In this document: piece by piece, positions 6,877 to 14,191 of the stretch
How positions within the stretch are numbered: position 1 is the stretch's first letter
How the letters are laid out: each line of letters begins with the position of its first letter
Source of the DNA: VGBK01 sp964548475
Lineage (GTDB): Bacteria > Actinomycetota > Acidimicrobiia > Spongiisociales > UBA11373
DNA: 18,274 bases
Assembly (NCBI GenBank): GCA_964548475.1
Contig: CAZJRF010000035.1
Location: 1 to 18,274, forward strand
Direction of reading: 5' to 3'
Notes under the pieces: model-generated
Told to the model about the DNA's origin: nothing
Databases searched by the model: none
What the model saw: only the letters and a program-made list of their open reading frames with translations
Program-made: the position numbers and the translations under genes

Positions 6877-8120
6877 GTTCCTATCTCCCAGCTGCGCAGG
6901 TAGCGCTCCTGGTCCGGGGTGAGCACCTCCAAGCCGCCTCCCAGGCTCTCCAGCTTGATGCAAGCCACCTCGGCGTCCAGGTACTCGGGAAGGCGGTACA
7001 CCCGGGCGTCCAGTTTGCCGGCGTTGGCCACCAGCCATTCGGCGGCCAGGGCCTGATCGGCAAAGGACATGTCCATCACGTCGGCCGGATGACCCTCGGC
7101 GGCAGCCAGGTTCACCAGCCGCCCCTCGGCAGCCAGATACAGGCGGCGCCCGTCGGGCTGGATCCACTCGTCCAGGTCGGGCCGTACCCGGCGCCGACCG
7201 GAGGAGAGGGCCTCCAGGGCGGCCAGGTCGATCTCAACGTCGAAATGGCCGGCGTTGGCCATCACCGCCCCGTCCTTCATCAGCTCGAAGTGCTCTCCCC
7301 GCAGGACGTGGCAGTTGCCGCTGACCGTTATGAAGACGTCGCCCACCGCGGCCGCCTCGGCGGCGGTCATCACCCGATGACCCTCCATGGCGGCCGACAG
7401 GGCCCGCACCGGGTCGACCTCTACGACTATCACCAACGCGCCCAGCCCGCGCGCCCGGGTGGCCACCCCCACCCCGCAGTCGCCGTAGCCCACCACCACC
7501 ACCGTGCGCCCGGCGAAGAGCAAGTTGGTGGCCCGCATGATCCCGTCGAGCGCCGACTGCCCGGTGCCGTGGCGGTTGTCGAAGAGGTGCTTGGTGGCCG
7601 AGTCGTTCACCGCCACCACCGGGAAGCGCAGCACCCCGGCATCGGCCATAGCCCGCAGGCGGATCACCCCGGTGGTCGTCTCCTCGGTGGAGCCGACCGG
7701 GTCCCGCTCCGTCCGCTCCTTGAGCAGGGTGGTGATGAGGTCGGCGCCGTCGTCCATGGTGACCTCGGGCCCGGTGTCGAGCACCGATCGGATATGGCGG
7801 TAGTAGCGGCCGGAGTCCTCGCCTCGCACGGCGAACACCGGGATTCCCTCGGCGACCAGCGCGGCGGCCACGTCGTCCTGGGTGCTCAAGGGGTTAGAAG
7901 CGCACAGGCTCACCTCGGCGCCGCCGGCCCGCAGGGCCATCATCAGGTTGGCCGTCTCGGCGGTCACGTGCAGGCAGGCTCCCACCCGGATACCCCTCAG
8001 GGGCTGGTCCGCCTCGAAGCGACGGCGGATGGCGGCCAGCACCGACATGCGGCGCCCAGCCCACTCGACGCGCAGGCCTCCCGCCTCGGCCAGCGATCCG
8101 TCGGCGATGTCGTATCTCAT
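6873..8120 (-). CDS. ahcY: Adenosylhomocysteinase (S-adenosyl-L-homocysteine hydrolase)
   Basis: This NAD-dependent enzyme splits S-adenosylhomocysteine into adenosine and homocysteine, clearing the product of methyltransferases. Visible features are CLHVTAETA with H51, LSTQDDVAAAL (79-89), D124, E147 in EETTTGVIRL, VNDSATKHLFDN with N172, K177 and D181, HGTGQSALDGIMRATN, the dinucleotide loop GYGDCG (211-216) and NAGHFDVEID (289-298). At 415 aa it belongs to the short archaeal/Thermotoga-like class and lacks the insertion in the mycobacterial and mammalian enzymes. The ATG at 8120 overlaps the isomerase stop (ATGA) and has GGGAGG upstream. It is last in the manB operon. Its stop shares CTAG with the antiporter stop. 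Confidence 0.98.
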   Translation of the reverse strand: MRYDIADGSLAEAGGLRVEWAGRRMSVLAAIRRRFEADQPLRGIRVGACLHVTAETANLMMALRAGGAEVSLCASNPLSTQDDVAAALVAEGIPVFAVRGEDSGRYYRHIRSVLDTGPEVTMDDGADLITTLLKERTERDPVGSTEETTTGVIRLRAMADAGVLRFPVVAVNDSATKHLFDNRHGTGQSALDGIMRATNLLFAGRTVVVVGYGDCGVGVATRARGLGALVIVVEVDPVRALSAAMEGHRVMTAAEAAAVGDVFITVSGNCHVLRGEHFELMKDGAVMANAGHFDVEIDLAALEALSSGRRRVRPDLDEWIQPDGRRLYLAAEGRLVNLAAAEGHPADVMDMSFADQALAAEWLVANAGKLDARVYRLPEYLDAEVACIKLESLGGGLEVLTPDQERYLRSWEIGT

Positions 8121-9124
8121 AGCCCCTCCCGCGCCAGTTGGTCTTTCAGGGAGGCGATCACCGCCACCTCCACCGGGTCGACGCCGGCTCTCTCCGCCAG
8201 GGAGACCGAGACCAGGTCACCCACCACCACCAGGCTGAAGAGGCGGGCCAGTATCCCCTCTCCCTGGGCGTGCACCTCTCCGGCGGTGCCCACCCGGCCG
8301 GCCAGCAGGTCCCGGGTGACGTCGGCCCGACGGGCGACACGGGGGTCGTCGGCCGGGTCGCGCAGCCAGACCACGCCCATCCGGTCTCGAGAGATCCCCG
8401 GATAGGCAGACCAGGCTTCCACCTCGTTGTGGTCGAGCTCGGGCAACGGCGTGCTGTAGGCGATCGCCTTGGCATTCTCGTTGATCTGCGTCTTCCAGCG
8501 GTAGGCGGCCAGCGCTCCGACCCCCTCGGCCCCGTAGATGAGCGCCACCCGGTGATCGAGAGCGGCAGCCAGATCGTCGGCCAGGGCCACTGCCGGGCCG
8601 CTTCCTCCCCCCAAGAGGTCCTCCACCACGTCGGCCGCCTCCCGTAGGCCGTCCGACTGGGGCGGGACCAGCCCGGCCGCCTCGAAGATGCGCAGCACCG
8701 CCCCGGCCAGGCAGCCGGCCGCCGATCGCGGCGGCGGCGGCGCACAAACCTGCACCAGCGGGTGCCCCTCGGCCGCAGCCAGGGCGGCCAGCTCCCCGCC
8801 GCCGGTCACCATGGCCAGGGGGAGATCGGCGACGCTCGCCGCCTGCAACGCATCGAGCGTCTCCTTGGTCCCCCCGCTGTAGGAGACGGCCACCACCAGC
8901 GGGCGGGCCGCCGCCGCCCAGGGGGGCAGCCCGTAGGAACGGTGCACCGCGGCGCGCCGGCCCCCCTGCTCGGCGACCAGCGCTGCCGCACTCCCCGCGA
9001 AGGCGGAGCCGCCCATCCCCAGCACCAAGGCCTCGGCGGCCGGGCTCACCCGGGGCGGCTCGAGGTCGGCCGCCCAGCGCAGCTGGGCCGGGAGGTCGCC
9101 AATGAGTTCACGCATCGGGTTCAA
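8117..9124 (-). CDS. Bifunctional phosphoglucose/phosphomannose isomerase (SIS domain)
   Basis: This cytoplasmic enzyme interconverts glucose-6-P, fructose-6-P and mannose-6-P, feeding glycolysis and GDP-mannose synthesis. The 335-aa protein carries two SIS lobes with GMGGSAFAG (36-44), VSYSGGTKETL (80-90), QINENAKA (213-220) holding the probable catalytic E216, and PELDHNEVEAW (228-238) holding H232, as in the archaeal PGI/PMI family. The start is a TTG at 9124-9122: AAGGAG (9130-9135) lies 5 nt upstream, and the TTG overlaps the Trm112-like stop in TTGA. The internal ATG at 9115 is 14 nt from that site and less likely. Position between manB/Trm112 and ahcY fits the SIS protein next to manB in actinobacteria. 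Confidence 0.94.
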   Translation of the reverse strand: MNPMRELIGDLPAQLRWAADLEPPRVSPAAEALVLGMGGSAFAGSAAALVAEQGGRRAAVHRSYGLPPWAAAARPLVVAVSYSGGTKETLDALQAASVADLPLAMVTGGGELAALAAAEGHPLVQVCAPPPPRSAAGCLAGAVLRIFEAAGLVPPQSDGLREAADVVEDLLGGGSGPAVALADDLAAALDHRVALIYGAEGVGALAAYRWKTQINENAKAIAYSTPLPELDHNEVEAWSAYPGISRDRMGVVWLRDPADDPRVARRADVTRDLLAGRVGTAGEVHAQGEGILARLFSLVVVGDLVSVSLAERAGVDPVEVAVIASLKDQLAREGL

Positions 9125-9303
9125 GATCGCTCCTTGCCTTCCCCGGGCCGGTAGGCCTCTTCCGCCAGCATGATCGGGATGCCGTCCCGCACCGGGTAGT
9201 GCAGTCCGCAGGCGGTGCAGGCCAGGGCCGCCCCCCGCTCCTCCAGAGCCCCATGGCAGACGGGGCAGGCCATGATCGCCAGCAGGTCCTCAGGTATGGG
9301 CAC
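9121..9303 (-). CDS. Trm112-like small zinc protein
   Basis: This 60-aa protein has the Trm112/UPF0434 pattern: LLAIMACPVCHG with the first CxxC (13-16), CTACGLHYPVRDGIPIML with the second (29-32), and no other domain. Eukaryotic Trm112 activates several methyltransferases; bacterial homologues are short and mostly uncharacterised. The GTG at 9303 has AGGAGG upstream. The gene overlaps the 3' end of manB by 14 nt and its stop overlaps the TTG start of the isomerase. A homologue between manB and the SIS isomerase is, as I recall, common in Actinomycetota, so a structural or chaperone-like role for a nearby enzyme is possible but unproven. Confidence 0.92.
   Translation of the reverse strand: MPIPEDLLAIMACPVCHGALEERGAALACTACGLHYPVRDGIPIMLAEEAYRPGEGKERS
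9130..9135 (-). promoter_or_regulatory. Ribosome binding site supporting a TTG start for the isomerase
   Basis: AAGGAG on the minus strand lies 5 nt before the TTG at 9124 and 14 nt before the next ATG at 9115. Together with the TTGA stop/start overlap this decides for the rare TTG start. Confidence 0.7.
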
Positions 9304-10627
9304 CGACCACCTCCTGCACCGTCACCACCAGTTCCTGGACCGCCCCCGCGTCCGGTGCCTCTACGTTCAGGCGCAACACCGGCTCGGTGTTGGAGGGCCG
9401 CAGGTTGAACCATCGGTCGGGCCAGGAGACGGTCAGCCCATCGGTGGAGTCCTGCTCCCCATCGGCGAAGGCCGCCGCCGCCGCTTGGATGGCGCCGGCC
9501 TGGTCGGCGACCCGCAGGTTGATCTCCCCCGACTGGGCGTAGGGCTCGAACTCGGTGCGCATCTCCGACAGCGGCCGGCCGTCCTCGGCCAGCACCTGCA
9601 TGAGCACCAGCATGGCGAGAATCCCCGAATCGGCCCGGTAGTTATCCCGGAAGTAGTAGTGGCCGGAGTGCTCCCCACCGAAGACGGCGCCGGTCTCTTT
9701 CATCACCGCCTTGATAAAGGAATGTCCCACGCGGGTGCGCACCGGCACCCCCCCGGCCGCCCGGATGGCCTCGGGCACCGCCCGGCTGCAGATCAGGTTG
9801 TGCACCACCCGGGCGCCAGGCTCACGATGCAAGAACCAGCGCGCCACCATCGCGGTGACCGTGCTGCCCGGCAAAGGGCGCAGGGCGTCGTCGACGAAGA
9901 AGGCCCGGTCGGCGTCGCCGTCGAAGGCCACCCCGAGATGGGGGCGTTCCCGCCGCATGAGGTCCTCCAAATCGCGCAGGTTCTCAGGCCGCAGCGGGTC
10001 CGGGTGGTGATTGGGGAAGCGGCCGTCGGGCTCCAGGTAGAGGCCGATGAGCTCGGCCGGGAGGCGCTCGAACACCCGGGGCAGGGCCACCCCCGCCACC
10101 CCGTTCCCCCCGTCGGCGGCCACCCGCAGGCCGGCGCTGGCCGAGGCATCGACTATGGAAAGCAAGTGGTCCACGTACCCCTCGAGCACGTCGAACCGGC
10201 GCATCTCCCCCGGTGCCGCCGCCGCAATCGGAGGCTCGGCGGCCAGCCGGCGCACCTCCTCCAGCCCGGTGTCGATCCCCACCGGGGCGGCCCCGGCCAG
10301 GCAGAGCTTGAGCCCGTTCCATCCCGGCGGGTTGTGGGAGGCGGTCACCATCACCCCCGGCTCATCGAGAAAACCGGCCGCGTAGTAGACCATGTCGGTG
10401 GTGATCATCCCCAGGTCGTCCACCCCCGTCCCCTGCTCGGCGATCCCCTCCATCAGGGCGCCGGCCAGAACGGGGGAGGACAGGCGGCAATCCCGTCCGA
10501 CGGCGATACGCTCGGCCCCGGTGTGGGCGGCGAAGGCGGCCCCGATGCGGCGGGCCGCCTCCTCGTCCAGTTGCTCGGGCACCAGGCCCCGCACGTCGTA
10601 GGCCTTGAAGATCTCGTCGAGCTGCAT
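9290..10627 (-). CDS. manB: Phosphomannomutase / phosphoglucomutase
   Basis: This cytoplasmic enzyme interconverts mannose-6-P and mannose-1-P (often also the glucose forms), the step before GDP-mannose. The 445-aa alpha-D-phosphohexomutase has the phosphoserine loop TASHNP (95-100, S97), the metal loop DGDADR (236-241), the sugar-binding loop GEHSGH (318-323) and the phosphate-binding segment RPSNTEP (410-416), all intact. The ATG at 10627 has no Shine-Dalgarno but has TACAAT 9 nt upstream, so its mRNA is probably leaderless. It starts an operon with the Trm112-like, isomerase and ahcY genes, each overlapping the next, and is divergent from the family 2 glycosyltransferase. Substrate preference (mannose or glucose) cannot be read from the sequence; context favours mannose. 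Confidence 0.96.
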   Translation of the reverse strand: MQLDEIFKAYDVRGLVPEQLDEEAARRIGAAFAAHTGAERIAVGRDCRLSSPVLAGALMEGIAEQGTGVDDLGMITTDMVYYAAGFLDEPGVMVTASHNPPGWNGLKLCLAGAAPVGIDTGLEEVRRLAAEPPIAAAAPGEMRRFDVLEGYVDHLLSIVDASASAGLRVAADGGNGVAGVALPRVFERLPAELIGLYLEPDGRFPNHHPDPLRPENLRDLEDLMRRERPHLGVAFDGDADRAFFVDDALRPLPGSTVTAMVARWFLHREPGARVVHNLICSRAVPEAIRAAGGVPVRTRVGHSFIKAVMKETGAVFGGEHSGHYYFRDNYRADSGILAMLVLMQVLAEDGRPLSEMRTEFEPYAQSGEINLRVADQAGAIQAAAAAFADGEQDSTDGLTVSWPDRWFNLRPSNTEPVLRLNVEAPDAGAVQELVVTVQEVVGAHT

Positions 10628-10636
10628 ACGCCGGCC

Positions 10637-10642
10637 ATTGTA
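10637..10642 (-). promoter_or_regulatory. Probable -10 box of the manB operon (leaderless type)
   Basis: TACAAT on the minus strand ends 9 nt before the manB ATG, close to the TATAAT consensus in otherwise very GC-rich DNA. The transcription start would fall within a few bases of the ATG. Confidence 0.6.
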
Positions 10643-10670
10643 CGGGGGGGTCGGGCCGTCGGCCTCGCCC

Positions 10671-10676
10671 TAGACT
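10671..10676 (+). promoter_or_regulatory. Probable -10 box of the family 2 glycosyltransferase (leaderless type)
   Basis: TAGACT lies 9 nt before the ATG at 10686 with no Shine-Dalgarno between. It is divergent from the manB box 29 bp away; the 58-bp gap between the genes therefore holds two back-to-back promoters. Confidence 0.55.
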
Positions 10677-10685
10677 CGGCCGTCC

Positions 10686-11393
10686 ATGACCTCGGCCCCC
10701 ACGCTGAGCGTGGTGATCCCCATCCACAACGAGGCGGCCTACCTGCCGGGGGCCCTCGCCGACTTGCGCTCCCAACTGGACTCCCTCGGTGAGCGTTACG
10801 AAGTCATCCTCGCCGAGAACGGCTCCACCGACGGCACCGCGCGCGTCGCCGCCGACCTGGCGGCGGCCCACCCGGCGGTGCGGGTGCTCAACCTCCCCGA
10901 GCCTGATTACGGCGCGGCCATGCGGGCCGGCTTCCGGGCCGCGGCCGGCCGCTGGGTGGTGAACTTCGACATCGACTACTTCTCCGGAGAGTTCCTGCGC
11001 GCCGCCCTCGCCCTGGCCGGCGGGGCCGACCTGGTGCTGGCCTCCAAGCGGGCCCCCGGGGCCGACGATCGCCGCAGCCGGCTCCGGCGCTTGGGCACGC
11101 AGGGCTTCAACCTGCTGCTCCGGCTGCTCTTCCGGTCAAGGGTCAGCGACACCCACGGCATGAAGATGGTGCGCCGCCGGGTAGTCGAGGAGATCGTGCC
11201 CCTCGTTCGCTCGACACTCGACCTCTTCGATACCGAGCTCGTCATCCGGGCCGAGCGGGCCGGCTACCGCATTGCCGAGGTGCCGGCCCTGGTCGAGGAA
11301 CAGCGGGAAGCCCGCTCCCCCTTCCTGAGCCGCGTGCCGCGCACCCTGCTGGGGCTGATGCGGATCCGCTGGCAACTCTGGCGGGAGACCTAG
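10686..11393 (+). CDS. DPM1-like family 2 glycosyltransferase (polyprenyl-phosphate sugar transferase)
   Basis: This 235-aa GT-A enzyme probably transfers a hexose from a nucleotide sugar to polyprenyl phosphate at the cytoplasmic face. Features are VVIPIHNEAAYLPGAL (9-24), ENGSTDGT (44-51), the metal motif FDIDYF (94-99) with D95 and D97, DTHGMKMVRR (155-164), and DTELVIRAERAGYRIAEVP (182-200), a typical DPM1-like C-terminal signature. There is no TM helix at the end, so it would be peripheral. Placement beside manB suggests mannose as donor sugar, but glucose or another hexose cannot be excluded. It ends in CTAG shared with the convergent membrane protein, a plausible consumer of the lipid-linked sugar. 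Confidence 0.93.
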   Translation: MTSAPTLSVVIPIHNEAAYLPGALADLRSQLDSLGERYEVILAENGSTDGTARVAADLAAAHPAVRVLNLPEPDYGAAMRAGFRAAAGRWVVNFDIDYFSGEFLRAALALAGGADLVLASKRAPGADDRRSRLRRLGTQGFNLLLRLLFRSRVSDTHGMKMVRRRVVEEIVPLVRSTLDLFDTELVIRAERAGYRIAEVPALVEEQREARSPFLSRVPRTLLGLMRIRWQLWRET

Positions 11394-13507
11394 CCGTCCC
11401 GGCGGCGGATGATGACCAGGCGGGCCACCCCCAGGCCGGCCAGGGCGGCCAGGGCAGCTCCGGTGAGCGCCATGCCGCCGATCTCTACCCAGGTGTTGTC
11501 GAACTCAACGACCACGTCCTCATCGGTGGGGACCACCACCATCAGCGAGGGAGTGGCCAGATAGGGGCCCTCGGCGTTTATTGCCCGCCAGTTGGGGAAG
11601 TACGACACCTTGACCAGGTGCGGCACCCCCACCGCGGTGGTGTGGAAGGAGACGCGGTGCGGCTCCACCACGACGTCGCTCACCACCCCCGTGGAGAAGA
11701 GCCGGGCCGCCGTCCGACCGGGGCCGATGGCCTCAATGCGCGGCCAATCGTCCGGGCCGTCGGCCACCACCCAGCGGTCAAGACCCTCCACGTCGTCGTA
11801 CCACTCCAGAGCCGCCTCACGGAAGCTCTCCGGGCCGTCCCACACCACCGGCTGATAGGAGGCCACATCGACCAATTGGCTCTCCGGCATGGCAAACACC
11901 TTGAAGGGGGCCGACTCACCGAGCAGGTCGAGCCCGTACGTCTCCGCGGCGGTGGAGGCCGTCTCCGTGTAGGAGACGTAGTAGGCCACGTTGTACAGGG
12001 CCAGGTGAGGCACCGCGCGGGAGAAGTCCATGCCGTGGTAGCGCAGGCCGCCGACCGGGTTGGAGGGCCGCTGGCTGACTTCGGCCGCGTTGAGGAAGTG
12101 GAACGGGGTCGTTAGCGACGATTCGAAAAGGAGGCCCTCCATGGAGGGATGCCCCTCGCTCCAATAGGGGAACAGCATCAGGGCCATGGGGGTGCCGTAC
12201 TTGTTCATGTCGTTGTTGGCTTCCCACATGATCTGCCCGGGGGGCAGCGTGTCGACCAGTTCGAGGATGCCCCGGCACTCGGCCCAGGCCGGCTTGCCCT
12301 CGTAGCCGGTGTAGTTCCACTCGGCCCAGGCCGGTGTCTTCTGGATGCCCACCGCCGACACCACCATGAACACCGTCGCGCCCAGCACCGCTGCAGACCA
12401 CACCCCCCCCGGTCGCCAGCGGAGCCGCCGCACCACCTCCACCAGGGCCAGACCCACGAACAGCCCGGCGAACAAGAACACCGCGTAGTACCAGTAGGGC
12501 AGCAGCCGGGCGTTGTAGAGCTTGGTCCACCCGGCGTAGCGAATCACAAAGAACCCGACCAACGGGAAGACGATCAGGGTCAGAGCCGGGGAGACCACCA
12601 TCCGCCGGGCCACCGCCCAGGCCACCCCGGCCGTCCCGAGCACCAGCATGGGCCACAGGTCGCGGGGGAACACCTGCCACAGGTCGCTCACCGGGTGCCA
12701 TCCCATGTCGCTGCTGTAGCCCACCCGCATCACCAGGGGCACCGCCCAGAAGGCGGCCAGGGCGAAGCCGAGACCCCAGGCCCCCACCACCGCGCTTGGG
12801 CCGCGCCGCCGCAGCAGAAGGGGCAGGGACGCCACCACTACCACCAGCGTGGTAATGATATGACACAAGGCGGTGAGGGCCAGCAGCACCGCCGGCCCCA
12901 CGGTGAAGCCTCGCCCCTGGCGGGTGTTGCGCAGGACCATGCCCAGGTAGACCAGGCTGAGGGCGAACGACCAGGAGAAGGAGTACTCCCCGGCCAGGGT
13001 GGACAGGGTGTTCCCCCCGAAGATGGAGAAGGTCTCCATGAAGATGAAGGTCGAGCCGGCGATCCCTCCGACCAGCGCCACCGGGCGGGCGAAGCCCATA
13101 GAACGTGCGAAGTAATAGGAGGCGGGCGCCAGGCCCGCCAGGCCGGCCACCGTGACCAGCTTGAAGGCCACCCCGTAGGGCAGCAGCAGGTCGAGCAGCA
13201 CGATGACGAAGGCCGGCAAGGGGAAGTAGAAGTAGAGCATGGGGAAGCCGGCGTACCAGTCCATGCTCCATCCCAGCAGCCGCCCGGAGGGAAGCAGGGT
13301 GTCGCGCAGGTAGGCCGGGATCAGCACGTGGGCCCCCATGTCGCCGCCGGAAGGAGTGTTGGCCAGAAAGATCTTGTCCGGCCGCATCGCGATGAAGGCC
13401 ATGAGAGAGGCCACCGCCACCACCGCCGCCACCACCAGGCGGGATCGCCGCTCGGCGGGACTCCGCCCCGCCGGCGCGAGCAACGAGTCGGGCAGAAGCC
13501 GGGTCAC
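11390..13507 (-). CDS. GT-C-like polytopic membrane protein with extracytoplasmic domain (PTPS_related type)
   Basis: The 705-aa protein has a first TM at about 23-40, a conserved-looking outside loop with D56 and H60 in GGDMGAHVLIPAYLRD, then WYAGFPMLYFYFPLPAF (84-100), about ten more hydrophobic segments to about residue 390, a soluble region (about 390-675) and a final TM with basic tail RRRDG. The GD...H loop followed by GFP..YFYFPLP resembles the membrane family Pfam calls 6-pyruvoyl-tetrahydropterin synthase related, which has GT-C-like architecture. It may be a glycosyltransferase using lipid-linked sugars on the outer face; that is inference. The GTG at 13507 has TAGCCT 8 nt upstream and no Shine-Dalgarno. 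It is convergent with the DPM1-like gene, with overlapping TAG stops. Confidence 0.85.
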   Translation of the reverse strand: MTRLLPDSLLAPAGRSPAERRSRLVVAAVVAVASLMAFIAMRPDKIFLANTPSGGDMGAHVLIPAYLRDTLLPSGRLLGWSMDWYAGFPMLYFYFPLPAFVIVLLDLLLPYGVAFKLVTVAGLAGLAPASYYFARSMGFARPVALVGGIAGSTFIFMETFSIFGGNTLSTLAGEYSFSWSFALSLVYLGMVLRNTRQGRGFTVGPAVLLALTALCHIITTLVVVVASLPLLLRRRGPSAVVGAWGLGFALAAFWAVPLVMRVGYSSDMGWHPVSDLWQVFPRDLWPMLVLGTAGVAWAVARRMVVSPALTLIVFPLVGFFVIRYAGWTKLYNARLLPYWYYAVFLFAGLFVGLALVEVVRRLRWRPGGVWSAAVLGATVFMVVSAVGIQKTPAWAEWNYTGYEGKPAWAECRGILELVDTLPPGQIMWEANNDMNKYGTPMALMLFPYWSEGHPSMEGLLFESSLTTPFHFLNAAEVSQRPSNPVGGLRYHGMDFSRAVPHLALYNVAYYVSYTETASTAAETYGLDLLGESAPFKVFAMPESQLVDVASYQPVVWDGPESFREAALEWYDDVEGLDRWVVADGPDDWPRIEAIGPGRTAARLFSTGVVSDVVVEPHRVSFHTTAVGVPHLVKVSYFPNWRAINAEGPYLATPSLMVVVPTDEDVVVEFDNTWVEIGGMALTGAALAALAGLGVARLVIIRRRDG

Positions 13508-13515
13508 GGCCCCGC

Positions 13516-13521
13516 AGGCTA
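13516..13521 (-). promoter_or_regulatory. Probable -10 box of the GT-C-like gene (leaderless type)
   Basis: TAGCCT on the minus strand, 8 nt before the GTG at 13507. No Shine-Dalgarno lies between. The gap to the upstream zinc-ribbon gene is 46 bp. Confidence 0.4.
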
Positions 13522-13553
13522 CCGCGGGAATGAAGGAAGAGGAGGACGGTGGC

Positions 13554-13763
13554 TCAGTGACGCCGGGCCAGTTCGAGAACGGCGTCGAGGTCGATCACGG
13601 CGCCGTCGGCGTCCCACCAGCGGTGCTCGCAACGGTGGCAGCAATGAAAGTCCACCTCGGTGTCGTCGTTCAACCGCAGGCGGATCTCGATGGCATCGGT
13701 GCTCCCGCACCGGGCGCAGATCCCGTTGCTGCCGAGCCATCGCCCGGACCGGGGCGTGTACAT
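13554..13763 (-). CDS. Small zinc-ribbon protein of unknown function
   Basis: I do not recognise the family. The 69-aa product has a CxxC pair (C16/C19 in GICARCGS) and a second cluster FHCCHRCEHRWWDADG with C42/C45, spaced as in a zinc ribbon with a stretch of acidic and polar beta residues between. The C-terminus is a short helix-like segment ending LELARRH. The start is the ATG at 13763, because GGAGG lies 8 nt upstream; the open frame continues to 13874, but the extension is basic and low-complexity. It is the third small Cys-rich gene in a row and 123 bp downstream of the DUF6788-like gene. Nucleic-acid or protein binding is plausible but unsupported. Confidence 0.7.
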   Translation of the reverse strand: MYTPRSGRWLGSNGICARCGSTDAIEIRLRLNDDTEVDFHCCHRCEHRWWDADGAVIDLDAVLELARRH

Positions 13764-13811
13764 GCGACCTTCCTCCATGGGCACTGAAGGTGTTATCGGC
13801 CGCCGGGGCCT

Positions 13812-13836
13812 CCGGCTTAAGCCATTCTTAGGCCGG
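13812..13836. repeat. Hairpin in the gap between the DUF6788-like and zinc-ribbon genes
   Basis: CCGGCTTAAG (13812-13821) pairs with CTTAGGCCGG (13827-13836), 9 of 10 positions, around a 5-nt loop. The left arm also lies in the perfect palindrome GGCTTAAGCC (13814-13823). It is about 50 nt after the DUF6788-like stop on the minus strand and has no U-tract. It may end or attenuate that transcript. The rest of 13764-13886 shows no clear feature except a GGAGGAAGG site before the zinc-ribbon start. Confidence 0.4.
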
Positions 13837-13886
13837 CCACTGGAGGACCGCGAGGGCCTACGCCCCGCAGCCACCCTGCCGCCGGC

Positions 13887-14165
13887 TCAGGCGGGGTCGG
13901 CGGTGTCGGAGAGCTTCCCCACGTAGCGCGACCGCCTACGGCCTCCCTCGGTCCAGTAGGCGTACCAGTAGGGGCCGTGCGGGCAACGCGTGCAGTTGGG
14001 CTTGCCGCAGCGCACGTACTGGGCCCGCAGAGAGACCCGCGGTGCCGCCGAGTCGAAGGAGGCTCCCTTGGCCTCCAGACGGGCCTTGGCCAGGATCAGC
14101 AGGCGCCGCAGGTCATGCTCGTCCATCTCCCGGACCGCCTCGAGCACGTCACGGTCGAGGGGCAC
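13887..14165 (-). CDS. DUF6788-like small protein with CGKPNC and HGPYWY motifs
   Basis: The 92-aa protein has a predicted helical N-terminal half (LEAVREMDEHDLRRLLILAK) and a C-terminal segment with YVRCGKPNCTRC (50-61), HGPYWYAYWTEGG (63-75) and RRRSRYVGKL. This Cys-rich, Trp/Tyr-rich pattern matches what I know as DUF6788, a family of unknown function often seen near mobile elements or in short gene clusters. The usual family form is CGKPGCxC, so C53, C58 and C61 may bind metal. The start is the GTG at 14165 with a weak GAGG 4 nt upstream, 26 bp after the DUF3499 stop, so probably in the same transcript. There is no sign of a transposase nearby. Confidence 0.75.
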   Translation of the reverse strand: MPLDRDVLEAVREMDEHDLRRLLILAKARLEAKGASFDSAAPRVSLRAQYVRCGKPNCTRCPHGPYWYAYWTEGGRRRSRYVGKLSDTADPA

Positions 14166-14191
14166 GGTGCCTCAACCGGGGGGACGGCCCA

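Noticed and set aside
7089..8405. Plus-strand open frame of 438 codons opposite ahcY
   Set aside because: No domain, His/Gly-rich composition, and antisense to an unmistakable AdoHcy hydrolase.
9215..10792. Long plus-strand open frame of 525 codons opposite manB
   Set aside because: It is rich in His, Gly, Arg and Pro, has no recognisable domain, and lies antisense to a clearly conserved phosphomannomutase. It is typical of frame shadows in GC-rich DNA.
12149..13831. Long plus-strand open frame of 560 codons opposite the GT-C-like gene
   Set aside because: Low-complexity His/Gly/Gln-rich composition, no motifs, and antisense to a membrane protein with clear TM periodicity.
13887..14165. DUF6788-like gene as a remnant of a mobile element
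   Set aside because: No transposase, terminal repeats, target duplication or change in base composition surrounds it, and the frame is intact.
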